Shown: one piece after another, positions 1-7,843 of the stretch
Position numbering within the stretch: position 1 is the stretch's first letter
Layout: every line of letters begins with the position of its first letter
NCBI RefSeq assembly: GCF_023006505.1
Contig: NZ_JALBGV010000067.1
Location: forward strand, 1-33,493
Direction: 5' to 3'
Source: Neorhizobium sp. SHOUNA12A
GTDB lineage: Bacteria > Pseudomonadota > Alphaproteobacteria > Rhizobiales > Rhizobiaceae
DNA: 33,493 nucleotides
Notes under the pieces: model-generated
Seen by the model: the letters and a program-made list of their open reading frames with translations, nothing else
Database searches by the model: none
Told to the model about the DNA's origin: nothing
Program-made: the position numbers and the translations under genes

Positions 1-612
1 GACCTGACCGTGACGGGCACGGCGGTCGCGCCGGTCGTCGCTGGCGGCTTCCAGATGCGCCGCGGCCGTATCGTCATCCTCGCCAAACGGCTGGATTTTA
101 CCGACGGCGACATCACCTTCGGCGGCGGCCTGATCCCGGTTCTCAACATGGAAGCGAACACGACCTCCGCCGCGACGACGATCACGGTAAAGGTCACCGG
201 CGTCGCCAACGACCCGACGATCGCATTCTCCTCCTCACCCGCCCTGCCCCAGGACGAGGTTCTGGCGCGGCTGATCTTCGGCCAGTCGATGTCGCGGCTG
301 TCACCGCTGCAGATCGCCCAGCTGGCCGACGCCGTCGCGCAACTCGCCGGCGGCGGCTCCACATCGCTGCTCGAAACGCTGCGCAACAATCTCGGTGTCG
401 ACGATCTCGATATCAACACCGATGCGACCGGCCAGACCACCGTTTCGGTCGGCCGCTACATCAACAACCGCACCTATATCCAGGTCGAACAGGGCGGCGA
501 GGGCGGCGCCGAAGCGACGATCAACCTCGACGTCGGTCGCGGTGTGAAGCTCAAGGCCGGCGCCGGCACCGAAGGCGGCAAGGCCGGCATCTTTTATGAG
601 CGCGAATACTAA
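1..612 (+). CDS. tamB: TamB-like translocation/assembly protein, C-terminal part (5' truncated by window edge)
   Basis: The reading frame is open from base 1 to the TAA at 610-612, giving about 203 residues with no start inside the window. The sequence is rich in alternating polar and hydrophobic beta-strand residues and contains the pattern typical of the DUF490/TamB C-terminal domain: 'FSSSPALPQDEVLARLIFG', then 'VSVGRYINNRTYIQVEQ', ending in an aromatic residue ('GIFYEREY'). In the known family, TamB is a large inner-membrane-anchored periplasmic beta-solenoid that works with the Omp85 protein TamA and spans the envelope, with roles in outer-membrane protein assembly and phospholipid transport. 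The rest of the gene, and probably tamA, should lie upstream. Family assignment is confident; function in this organism is inferred from homology. Confidence 0.88.
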   Translation, partial: DLTVTGTAVAPVVAGGFQMRRGRIVILAKRLDFTDGDITFGGGLIPVLNMEANTTSAATTITVKVTGVANDPTIAFSSSPALPQDEVLARLIFGQSMSRLSPLQIAQLADAVAQLAGGGSTSLLETLRNNLGVDDLDINTDATGQTTVSVGRYINNRTYIQVEQGGEGGAEATINLDVGRGVKLKAGAGTEGGKAGIFYEREY

Positions 613-1018
613 TCTCCCATATCCATTGGTTCCTGCTTGCTCGGGAGAAAAACCTGACCTCCGAGGACACCACATGGATCGGCGTACCTCCGCAAAACGC
701 GTGCCTAGTCGCCCAGCGCCTGATATGCGGCGTAAGTTTATATTTAAAATATCGATCGAAATTACTTCGCGGAAGTCCCGAACATACATCGAAAACTGGG
801 GCTACTGCGGCACAAATACACATCATCCGGAATTTAACAAAACACAGAACAGATACGTATTTCCCCTGACTTGAGCCGAAAAGAATTATTGACCTTCCGT
901 TAAGTCCTCAATGCTATTTTTAGCAGAGCTCAGTGTCCCGGCGACGAGAGATTACCTCGTTAGGCGGCAGGCAAAATTGAGCGGTTCGGGACCTTACAGA
1001 TGGGGGCAGGCAAGCCAG
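613..1018. other. Intergenic region, tamB to chemoreceptor gene
   Basis: This 406-base gap has no credible coding frame. It is clearly more AT-rich than its surroundings from about 730 to 930, with a near-palindromic run at 740-752 (ATATTTAAAATAT). A weak bulged stem (CTCGG...CCGAG, about 640-665) lies after tamB but has no T-run. The AT-rich part and the candidate promoter at 889-919 suggest that the gap mainly carries the regulatory region of the downstream receptor. Confidence 0.6.
889..919 (+). promoter_or_regulatory. Candidate promoter for the chemoreceptor-cheW pair
   Basis: TTGACC at 889-894 resembles a -35 element and CTATTT at 914-919 resembles the alphaproteobacterial -10. The 19-base spacer is longer than ideal. 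The box sits in the AT-rich gap about 100 bases before the chosen start codon. An upstream in-frame ATG at 911 falls inside this element, which argues against translation starting there. Confidence 0.35.
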
Positions 1019-2806
1019 ATGTCCATACTTTCACTTCCAGGTGCTGACGCGAAAGCAGTACTTGCAGCGCTCAATAAATCCCAGGCTATCATAGAGTTTG
1101 ATTTGTCCGGAAAAGTCCTCACCGCCAACGAGAACTTCTGCAAGACGCTCGGCTACGCTCTTTCCGAGATCGTCGGCAAGCACCACAGCATGTTCTGCGA
1201 TCCGGCCTATGTGAAGTCGCAGGCCTACAAGGATTTCTGGGCGCATCTCGGCAGCGGCAAATATGACGCGGCCGCCTACAAGCGCATCGGCAAGGGTGGT
1301 CGCGAGATCTGGATCCAGGCTTCCTACAATCCGGTGGCCTCGGGCGGCAAGCCTTACAAGGTCGTCAAATTCGCAACCGACATCACCGCCGCAAAACTCA
1401 AATCCGCCGAGGACGAAGGCAAGATCAACGCCATCTCGCGCACGCAGGCCATTATCGAGTTCACTCCCAATGGCGATGTCCTGACCGCCAACGAAAATTT
1501 CCTCGCCTGCCTCGGTTATCAACTTTCGGAAATCACCGGCAAACATCACAGCATGTTCTGCGAGCCCTCGTTCCGTGATAGCGCCGAATACCCGCAATTC
1601 TGGAAGAAGCTCGCCGGTGGCGAAGCGATTGCCGCCGAGTTCAAGCGCATCGGCAAAGGCGGCAAGGCTGCCTGGATCCAGGCGTCCTACAATCCGATCT
1701 TCGACGCCGACGGCCGGGTCTTCAAGGTGGTCAAGTTTGCGACAGATATCACCGAACGCGTCCGCGCGGTCGATGACATCGCCGATGGCCTGACGTCTCT
1801 TTCAAATGGCGACCTGACCATCCGCATCGAGAAGCCTTTCATTTCGACGCTTGAGCAGATCCGCCTCGATTTCAATGGAGCCATCACAACGCTGGCGGAT
1901 GCCATGCGCACGGTCGGGGACAATGCCGAGGGGATTGCGGGCGGCTCCAGCGAGATTCGCCAGGCTTCCGACAGCCTTGCCAAGCGCACCGAGCAGCAGG
2001 CGGCGGCAGTCGAGGAGACCGCCGCGGCGCTTGAAGAAATCAGCCGTACCGTCACCGATAGCGCCAAACGCGCGGAAGAAGCAGGTACCCTTGTCTCGCA
2101 TGCTAAAAAAAGCGCCGAACATTCCGGCGCCGTGGTGCGCAACGCGGTAAACGCGATGGGCCAGATCGAGACGTCGTCCCGGGAAATCTCCAATATCATC
2201 GGCGTGATCGACGAGATCGCCTTCCAGACAAACCTGCTGGCGCTCAATGCGGGTGTCGAGGCGGCGCGCGCCGGCGAAGCGGGCAAGGGCTTTGCGGTCG
2301 TTGCCCAGGAAGTCCGCGAGCTGGCTCAACGTTCCGCCAGTGCGGCCAAGGAAATCAAGACGCTGATCTCGACCTCCTCCGAACAGGTCAAGCGTGGCGT
2401 CGCGCTGGTCGGCGAAACCGGCAAGGCGCTCGACGAGATCATGTCCCAGGTGGACGAGATCAACGGCAATGTCACAGCGATCGTCGAGGCTGCCCGCGAA
2501 CAGTCCACGGGCATCAAGGAGATCAGCAAGGCCGTCAACTCGATGGACCAGAACACGCAGCAGAACGCTGCCATGGTCGAGGAAACGACCGCTGCCAGCC
2601 ACAGTCTGGCGCGCGAAGCCGAAACCCTGCGGGATCTCCTGGGACGGTTTAGATTTGCGCAACATTCTTCGCGTAAGATTGAAATAGCGCGACCTGATGC
2701 ACGACCCGTTGCATCGCCGGCACGCAAACTCATGGCAACGGTCGCGCGGACCACAACGGGTGCCGCCGCTGCCGCTCAGGCAACGGATAGTTGGGAAGAA
2801 TTCTGA
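1019..2806 (+). CDS. Soluble methyl-accepting chemotaxis protein with two PAS domains
   Basis: This 595-residue chemoreceptor has two tandem, strongly similar PAS domains (about 18-122 and 140-245, both with 'GKHHSMFC' and 'QASYNP'). A HAMP-like segment follows (about 246-300), then the helical signalling domain with the hairpin tip 'IAFQTNLLALNAGVEAARAG' (400-419) and flanking methylation helices. No transmembrane segment or signal peptide is visible, so it should sense an intracellular or redox/ligand cue through PAS and signal to CheA via CheW. The C-terminus ends in 'SWEEF', which fits the W-x-x-F pentapeptide used to tether CheR/CheB. The start at 1019 is preferred because PAS homology begins just after it; the longer frame from 911 would start inside a candidate promoter. 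It overlaps cheW by one base. Confidence 0.92.
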   Translation: MSILSLPGADAKAVLAALNKSQAIIEFDLSGKVLTANENFCKTLGYALSEIVGKHHSMFCDPAYVKSQAYKDFWAHLGSGKYDAAAYKRIGKGGREIWIQASYNPVASGGKPYKVVKFATDITAAKLKSAEDEGKINAISRTQAIIEFTPNGDVLTANENFLACLGYQLSEITGKHHSMFCEPSFRDSAEYPQFWKKLAGGEAIAAEFKRIGKGGKAAWIQASYNPIFDADGRVFKVVKFATDITERVRAVDDIADGLTSLSNGDLTIRIEKPFISTLEQIRLDFNGAITTLADAMRTVGDNAEGIAGGSSEIRQASDSLAKRTEQQAAAVEETAAALEEISRTVTDSAKRAEEAGTLVSHAKKSAEHSGAVVRNAVNAMGQIETSSREISNIIGVIDEIAFQTNLLALNAGVEAARAGEAGKGFAVVAQEVRELAQRSASAAKEIKTLISTSSEQVKRGVALVGETGKALDEIMSQVDEINGNVTAIVEAAREQSTGIKEISKAVNSMDQNTQQNAAMVEETTAASHSLAREAETLRDLLGRFRFAQHSSRKIEIARPDARPVASPARKLMATVARTTTGAAAAAQATDSWEEF

Positions 2807-3285
2807 TGGCTACGACGATCAACTCCACAAGCTACAGCGGCGAAACGCTGGAAATCATCGCCTTCCGTCTCCATGACCAGGAATTCTGCGTCAAGACGAC
2901 GACGATCCGCGAAATCCGCGGATGGGCGCCTTCGACGCCGATCCCGCACGCCCCGGCCGATGTCATCGGCGTCATGAACCTTCGCGGTTCCGTGATCCCG
3001 ATCATCGACCTTGCCTACAAGCTCGGCATGAAGAGCACGGTTGCCAACGAGCGCAGCGCCATCGTCGTCGCGGAAGTCCACAACATGGTCATCGGCATGC
3101 TCGTCGACCGCGTGTCGGACATCCTGACGATCCCTTCGAGCCAGGTTCAGCCGGTTCCGGAAATCTCCGCGTCCTTCGACAAGTCCTTCTCCGAAGGCAT
3201 CATCGCCAACGAGAACGGCATGATCTGCTTCCTGAACCTTGCCAAGATGTTCAAGGGCACCGAGGCCGACGATCTGGCTGCCTGA
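2806..3285 (+). CDS. cheW: CheW chemotaxis coupling protein
   Basis: A 159-residue CheW-domain protein that would bridge chemoreceptors and the CheA kinase in the cytoplasm. Recognisable CheW features include 'EIIAFRLHDQEFCV', 'IGVMNLRGSVIPIIDL' (the conserved NLRG loop) and 'GMLVDRVSDIL', across almost the entire length, which is normal for the family. The ATG at 2806 overlaps the receptor stop codon (TGATG), and a purine-rich GGGAAGAA lies about 8 bases upstream inside the receptor gene, so the two are very likely translationally coupled. This start replaces a longer in-frame one at 2791, which lacks homology. No cheA, cheR, cheB or cheY is in the window, so this CheW feeds a kinase encoded elsewhere. 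Confidence 0.93.
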   Translation: MATTINSTSYSGETLEIIAFRLHDQEFCVKTTTIREIRGWAPSTPIPHAPADVIGVMNLRGSVIPIIDLAYKLGMKSTVANERSAIVVAEVHNMVIGMLVDRVSDILTIPSSQVQPVPEISASFDKSFSEGIIANENGMICFLNLAKMFKGTEADDLAA

Positions 3286-3383
3286 TTTCTGACAGGCGAG
3301 GCAAAGCACCTGCCACGCCTGCAGCACCACCTCAAGGCCAAGGCGGTTGGCTGGAAAGACCTCTAAGCCGTCACGTGACTTTG

Positions 3384-3418
3384 AAGCCCGCAGCGTTTGA
3401 ACCGCCGCGGGCTTTTTT
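3384..3418 (+). terminator. Rho-independent terminator after cheW
   Basis: A perfect 8-base stem, AAGCCCGC (3384-3391) and GCGGGCTT (3407-3414), is followed directly by a run of six T (3413-3418). It lies about 100 bases past the cheW stop and just before the convergent aldo/keto reductase gene. Confidence 0.85.
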
Positions 3419-3423
3419 CATGA

Positions 3424-4473
3424 TTATTCCTTTGGTTCGAAGGGAGCCGGCCGGCGTCCGGCAGCCTGGCGCGCCAGCATCCAGCCCGGATATTCCGGAG
3501 CAAGCGCGCTCACCTCGTCGAGTTTTGCCACATCCTCCGCGTCGAGCTTCAGCTTCACGGCCTTCAAGTTCTCTTCGAGTTGTTCCAGCCGCTTGGCACC
3601 GATGATGACACTCGTGACGAACGGTTTCGCCAGGATATAGGCCAGCGCCACTTCCGCGACGCTCGCGCCATGCCTAGCGCCGACCTCGCGCATGGCCGCG
3701 ACGCAGGCCCACGCACGATCCTTGTCGACCGGCGGAAAATCGAAGTTGGCGCGGCGGCCTTCCCCGTTGCCTGGAGCGCCCGGACCGTATTTGCCGGAGA
3801 GCAGCCCGCCGGCAAGCGGCGACCAGACCATCAGGCCGAGCTTCTCCTCCTGCATCAGCGGCACGATATCCCGCTCCAGGTCGCGGCCGGCGATCGAATA
3901 ATAGGCCTGTACCGTCTCGAAACGGGCGTAACCCTTGCGCTCGGAAATGCCGAGCGCTTTCGCCATCCGCCAGGCCGCCCAGTTGGAGAGGCCGATATAG
4001 CGAACGAGGCCGCGCGATACCAGATCGTCGAGCGCCCGCAGCGTCTCGTCGATCGGCGTTACCGTGTCGGTGCCATGGATCTGGTAGAGATCGATATGGT
4101 TCATCTGCAGCCGTTCGAGGCTCTGCTCCACCGAGTCCATGATATGGCCGCGGGAGGCGCCGCGATCGTTCGGCTTGTCGCCCATCTGGCCATGGAATTT
4201 CGTGGCGATGATCACGTCCTTGCGCGGCACGCCGAGGTTCTTGATCGCCTGACCGAGAATGACCTCTGACCGGCCCTGGGAATAAACATTCGCCGTGTCG
4301 ATGAAATTGACGCCGGCGGCAAGCGAGCGCTCGACGATCTTGTCGGCGGCACCCTGATCGAGACCGGCGACGGCGCTCCAGACGGCGCCCGTCTGGTTCT
4401 CACCGAAGGTCATCGTGCCGAGGCAGAGTTCGGAGACGAAAAGACCTGTATTGCCCAATTGATTGTAGCGCAT
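3424..4473 (-). CDS. Aldo/keto reductase
   Basis: A 349-residue NAD(P)H-dependent oxidoreductase of the aldo/keto reductase superfamily (TIM barrel, cytoplasmic). The catalytic tetrad is visible: Asp59 and Tyr64 in 'NFIDTANVYSQG', Lys92 in 'IIATKFHG' and His133 in 'IDLYQIHG'. The C-terminal cofactor-binding part contains 'SVIIGAKRLEQLEENL'. The layout resembles the YghZ/Tas-type or AKR11/AKR12-like subgroup, but the substrate cannot be read from sequence. The start at 4473 is chosen because family homology begins there ('MRYNQLGNTGLFVSELCLGT') and a GGGAG lies just upstream; a longer frame to 4539 adds 22 unrelated residues. It is a single gene with its own likely promoter. Confidence 0.93.
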   Translation of the reverse strand: MRYNQLGNTGLFVSELCLGTMTFGENQTGAVWSAVAGLDQGAADKIVERSLAAGVNFIDTANVYSQGRSEVILGQAIKNLGVPRKDVIIATKFHGQMGDKPNDRGASRGHIMDSVEQSLERLQMNHIDLYQIHGTDTVTPIDETLRALDDLVSRGLVRYIGLSNWAAWRMAKALGISERKGYARFETVQAYYSIAGRDLERDIVPLMQEEKLGLMVWSPLAGGLLSGKYGPGAPGNGEGRRANFDFPPVDKDRAWACVAAMREVGARHGASVAEVALAYILAKPFVTSVIIGAKRLEQLEENLKAVKLKLDAEDVAKLDEVSALAPEYPGWMLARQAAGRRPAPFEPKE

Positions 4474-4587
4474 GGAGAACTCCCGTGTGCACTGAAGATA
4501 TGAAGAGATAAAGCAGTCACTGGAAGCCGGATCGGGCACGCGGGCGCGTGCGTTTCGCAGAGAATGCGAACTCGGGTTCCGGAAGGC

Positions 4588-4615
4588 AATCTAGCTTGGA
4601 TTCCGCCGCCGTCAA
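4588..4615 (-). promoter_or_regulatory. Candidate sigma-70-type promoter for the aldo/keto reductase
   Basis: Read on the minus strand, TTGACG (4610-4615) and TAGATT (4588-4593) are separated by 16 bases. This gives five of six and four of six consensus matches. The element lies about 115 bases upstream of the start at 4473. Confidence 0.5.
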
Positions 4616-4659
4616 GCGGAGCCGCCTCCGTTTTTATCCTCACATTTGCGTGCAAGGCA

Positions 4660-4692
4660 AAAAGAAGGGGCGGCTTCGACAAGCCGCCCCTT
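4660..4692 (-). terminator. Rho-independent terminator after the antiporter gene
   Basis: A perfect 12-base stem (4665-4676 paired with 4681-4692) has a 4-base loop. On the minus strand it is followed by CTTTTTG. It is placed 22 bases past the antiporter stop codon and would end the fds-antiporter transcript. Confidence 0.88.
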
Positions 4693-4713
4693 CGTCATTC
4701 CAATTGCCGAATG

Positions 4714-6372
4714 TTAGCCGAACAGCACCAGACTGCTCCGCAGCGTCACCCAGACGCCCCAGAGGAGCGGAATGCCGACCACGGCCCAGGCGATCGCCGC
4801 CTTGGCATCCAGCCCGCCGGTGCCGATGCCGAAGGAGCCGGTCGGACCGGCATTCGCGGCAGCCGTCTTTGCCTGCAGCGAAGCAACTTCGTGGTCCGAC
4901 ATGAACCATTTGTCGGCAAGCGGACGCACCAGCGCGTTGGCGACCAGACCCAACACCAGCATACCGGCAAGGATATACATCGTGCCGGTATAAAGCGCCG
5001 GTCCGGCGGGAACGCCAGCGGTGAGCTGCGCTTCGCGGATGTAGTTGACGACGACCGGACCGAGAATGCCGGCGGTCGCCCAGGCCGTCAGCAGCCGACC
5101 GTGGATGGCGCCGACGAACTGGGTGCCGAAGATATCCGCAAGATAGGCCGGGATCGTCGCAAAGCCGCCGCCATACATGGACAGGATGATGCCGAAGGCA
5201 AGTACGAAGAGCGCCTTGTTGCCCATGTCGGCAAGCGTCGGAGCGAGCGCATAAAGCACGATGCCGAGCACGAAGAACGTATAGTATGTGTTCTTGCGGC
5301 CGATCTTATCGGAGAGCGACGCCCAGAAGAAGCGCCCGCCGATATTGAAGAGCGATAGAAGCCCGGCAAAGCCGGCGGCAATCGTGGCGATCTGTGCCTT
5401 CTGGCTCGCATCGAGCTGCGAGAAGGTCAGGTTCGGCAGGCCGATCAGCGATCCGGCGAAGATTTCCTGCAGCATCGGCGACGCCATGCCGATAACCCCG
5501 ATGCCAGCCGAAACGTTGAGGCAAAGCACCGCCCAGATCAGCCAGAACTGCTGGGTCTTGTGGGCGTCGCGCAGGTGGACGTGCCTAGCGGTGATCATCG
5601 TCGTCTTGGAGACCGGAGGCGTCCAGCCTTCCGGACGCCAGCCGGCCGGCGGGATGCGGTAACCAAAGGCGCCACCCATCATGAAGCAGAAATAGATCAC
5701 CGCCATACAGATGAAGGTCTGCCAGACGCCAACCGAAGTACCGGTCTTGAAATAGTTCATCAGCAGGTTGGCAAGCGGAGCACCGATCATCGCGCCGCCT
5801 CCAAAGCCCATGATGGCCATGCCGGTCGCCATGCCGCGGCGGTCCGGGAACCATTTGATCAGCGTCGAGACCGGCGAGATGTAACCGAGACCGAGACCGA
5901 CACCACCGATGACGCCGGCGCCGATCCACATCAGCCACAGCTGATGGGTCATGACGCCGATGGCCGCGACGATAATGCCGCCGCACCAGCAGCAGGCCGA
6001 GACGAAACCGGCCTTGCGCGGGCCGACCCGTTCCAGCCAGCCGCCCCAGATCGCCGCCGAGCAACCAAGCAGCACGAAGAACAGCGTGTAGATCCATCCG
6101 AGGTCCGCAACACGCCAGTTGCAGCTTGTCGTGAACAGCGCCGAGATGAGATTGAGGCTGGCGCAGGACGGGTCCTGCGTGGTACCTAGGGCGCGGGACA
6201 GCGGCAGCCAGAAGACGCTGAAGCCGTATGCCATGCCGATGCAAAGGTGAATAGCCAAAGCTGCCGGCGGCACCAGCCAGCGATTGAAGCCCGGTTTTGC
6301 GATAATACGTTCCCTATCGAGGAGCCCGACATTGCCTGTCAGGCCCTCGTTCGTCGTGTCTGCAATTGCCAT
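4714..6372 (-). CDS. Oxalate/formate antiporter (OFA) family MFS transporter with extra C-terminal helix
   Basis: A 552-residue inner-membrane transporter of the major facilitator superfamily. OFA-type signatures are present: 'FGGGAMIGAPLANLL', 'SLFNIGGRFFWASLSDKIGR' (MFS loop motif) and 'IPAYLADIFGTQFVGAIHGR'. The usual 12 helices are followed by a soluble Gly/Ala linker (about 505-522) and a 13th hydrophobic segment, 'AWAVVGIPLLWGVWVTL', near the C-terminus. Classical OxlT is only a little over 400 residues. The start at 6372 is supported by a strong GAGGGAGGA about 10 bases upstream. The gene follows fdsD by 75 bases on the same strand, which suggests uptake of formate, or oxalate/formate exchange, linked to the formate dehydrogenase. 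Substrate is inferred; some OFA members carry other carboxylates. Confidence 0.88.
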   Translation of the reverse strand: MAIADTTNEGLTGNVGLLDRERIIAKPGFNRWLVPPAALAIHLCIGMAYGFSVFWLPLSRALGTTQDPSCASLNLISALFTTSCNWRVADLGWIYTLFFVLLGCSAAIWGGWLERVGPRKAGFVSACCWCGGIIVAAIGVMTHQLWLMWIGAGVIGGVGLGLGYISPVSTLIKWFPDRRGMATGMAIMGFGGGAMIGAPLANLLMNYFKTGTSVGVWQTFICMAVIYFCFMMGGAFGYRIPPAGWRPEGWTPPVSKTTMITARHVHLRDAHKTQQFWLIWAVLCLNVSAGIGVIGMASPMLQEIFAGSLIGLPNLTFSQLDASQKAQIATIAAGFAGLLSLFNIGGRFFWASLSDKIGRKNTYYTFFVLGIVLYALAPTLADMGNKALFVLAFGIILSMYGGGFATIPAYLADIFGTQFVGAIHGRLLTAWATAGILGPVVVNYIREAQLTAGVPAGPALYTGTMYILAGMLVLGLVANALVRPLADKWFMSDHEVASLQAKTAAANAGPTGSFGIGTGGLDAKAAIAWAVVGIPLLWGVWVTLRSSLVLFG

Positions 6373-6447
6373 TAAAAAATATCCTCCCTCTGGATGACGG
6401 CTATGCTTTATTCCTCCTCCGGCCCCTCACCTGCCGGATGGATGAAT

Positions 6448-6807
6448 TCATGCGGCGCTCTCCGGAATGCTCGGTTCGGAAAGCGATTCTCCCTCAGCGG
6501 GCCCCTTGCCGCCCGGCGCACCCTGCCTCGCATCTTCGCCCACACCAACGCCCGATCCGACCTTCGCCTCCGGCCGGCGGATCAACGTCGAAGCCTCGAC
6601 AACGAGTGGCAGCAGTCCCGCCCCGCCATTGTCGAGATGCTCGAAAAGGTGCCGGCGCATGCGCGGCTCCCAGAATTTGTTGATATGCGTCGCAACGCCC
6701 TCCGCGCGAACGCTTTCCGGCTGCGACAGAAAGAAGGTGGCGATCTGGTTGGCCATCCGGACCAGTTTGTCGAGCACCAGTTGCTCGGGGCTTTGGTCAT
6801 GCGACAT
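6448..6807 (-). CDS. fdsD: NAD-dependent formate dehydrogenase delta subunit
   Basis: A 119-residue protein whose first 70 residues match the small FdsD family: 'DKLVRMANQIATFF', then 'VATHINKFWEPRMRRHL' and 'GLLPLVVEA'. FdsD is required for a functional FdsABG complex, though its exact role (assembly or maturation) is not settled. Residues about 75-119 form a low-complexity Gly/Pro/Ser/Glu tail that extends beyond the usual length of roughly 70-75. The ATG at 6807 is chosen over an in-frame TTG at 6816: GGAG lies 9 bases before the ATG but directly abuts the TTG. It overlaps the 3' end of fdhD by 11 bases, so the genes are translationally linked. Confidence 0.88.
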   Translation of the reverse strand: MSHDQSPEQLVLDKLVRMANQIATFFLSQPESVRAEGVATHINKFWEPRMRRHLFEHLDNGGAGLLPLVVEASTLIRRPEAKVGSGVGVGEDARQGAPGGKGPAEGESLSEPSIPESAA

Positions 6808-7624
6808 CGGCGACAACTCCAGTGGTTATGCGGTCGGTACGCGTGAAAATTTCGAAATCCTCGCCGCGCGTCAGCGCGATCAGCGTCATGCCCGCCTCTT
6901 CCGCGGTGCGGATGGCAAGCGCGGTGGGGGCGGAAATGGCAATCAGCACCGGGCTTCCGAGGATGGCCGTCTTCTGCACCATCTCGACGGAGATGCGGCT
7001 GGTGACGACCACGACGCCCTCAGAACCCTTGAGGCCCTTGGCGATGACCGCTCCGGCGAGCTTGTCGAGCGCATTGTGGCGACCGACATCCTCGCGGACG
7101 GCAACCAGCCCCTGGCCCGGCACCACGAAGCCGGCGCCGTGAACCGCATGGGTTTGCCGATGCAGCGGCTGCGCACTGTTGAGCGCCGCGACAGCTTCGC
7201 TCACCTCTTTCGGGCTGAGCGCCATTGTCACCGCGGAAACATCCGGCACCGGACGCATGGCCTGCTCGATCGACTCGATACCGCAAAGCCCGCAGCCGAC
7301 CGGCCCAGCCATATGCCGCCGGCGGGCGCGCAGCGCATCTTCCTTATCCTCGGCGAGCGTCACCTGGACATCAAGACCGGCCCCCTCCTCGACGACAGTG
7401 ATGCTCTCGATCTCGGCCATCGACGCGATGATGCCTTCCGTCAGGCTGAAGCCGACCGCGAAATCCTCGAGATCGCCAGGCGTGCCCATCATCACCGCAT
7501 GGGTCGACCCGCCATAGGAAAAGGCGATCGGCACTTCTTCCGGAACCACACGCGAGCCGGCGCGGACAACACCGTTGCGACGCGCGACTTCAGGGGCTGT
7601 TGCGGTGGTGTTGAATAAGGTCAT
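6797..7624 (-). CDS. fdhD: FdhD/FdsC sulfurtransferase for formate dehydrogenase maturation
   Basis: A 275-residue FdhD-family protein (called FdsC in fds operons). The family transfers sulfur from a cysteine desulfurase to the molybdenum cofactor before its insertion into formate dehydrogenase, and binds the cofactor. The catalytic cysteine pair is Cys111 and Cys114 in 'GPVGCGLCGIESI'. Other family segments are 'EEVPIAFSYGG', 'GDLEDFAVGFSLTEGI' and 'VREDVGRHNALDKLAG'. The start at 7624 begins at the conserved region. The frame stays open to 7678, but those extra 18 codons run into a palindromic repeat and are probably not translated. No strong ribosome site precedes 7624, so the start is less certain than the identity. 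It lies between fdsA and fdsD. Confidence 0.92.
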   Translation of the reverse strand: MTLFNTTATAPEVARRNGVVRAGSRVVPEEVPIAFSYGGSTHAVMMGTPGDLEDFAVGFSLTEGIIASMAEIESITVVEEGAGLDVQVTLAEDKEDALRARRRHMAGPVGCGLCGIESIEQAMRPVPDVSAVTMALSPKEVSEAVAALNSAQPLHRQTHAVHGAGFVVPGQGLVAVREDVGRHNALDKLAGAVIAKGLKGSEGVVVVTSRISVEMVQKTAILGSPVLIAISAPTALAIRTAEEAGMTLIALTRGEDFEIFTRTDRITTGVVADVA

Positions 7625-7643
7625 CGAACGTCGGGGCAGGAAT

Positions 7644-7821
7644 ACCCCCCTCTGCCCTGCCGGGCATCTCCCCCACAAGGGGGGAGATCGGATGTGGCGA
7701 TGTCCAGCCCACTATTAACGCAATCGAGAGAGCAAACGTATTTCCAATGCTGAAGAATAACGGCGGCGCGTCTTGTCGATCTCCCCCCTTGTGGGGGAGA
7801 TGCCGGCAGGCAGAGGGGGGT
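7644..7821. repeat. RIME/MITE-like palindromic element in the fdsA-fdhD gap
   Basis: A left arm (7644-7690) and a right arm (7777-7821) are reverse complements except for two single-base indels, with 86 bases between them. Each arm holds its own smaller hairpin (ATCTCCCCC...GGGGGAGAT). No coding capacity or transposase is present. The structure and sequence style resemble Rhizobium intergenic mosaic elements (RIME), which I recognise from memory; the exact family needs a database match. It starts 23 bases after the fdsA stop and ends 20 bases before fdhD. Its arms are nearly identical to those at 10766-10941. Confidence 0.82.
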
Positions 7822-7843
7822 AAGCCAGGCACTCGCAGCCATC

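Noticed and set aside
911..1018. Upstream in-frame start for the chemoreceptor
   Set aside because: The added 36 residues have no PAS or membrane features, and the ATG lies inside the candidate -10 region.
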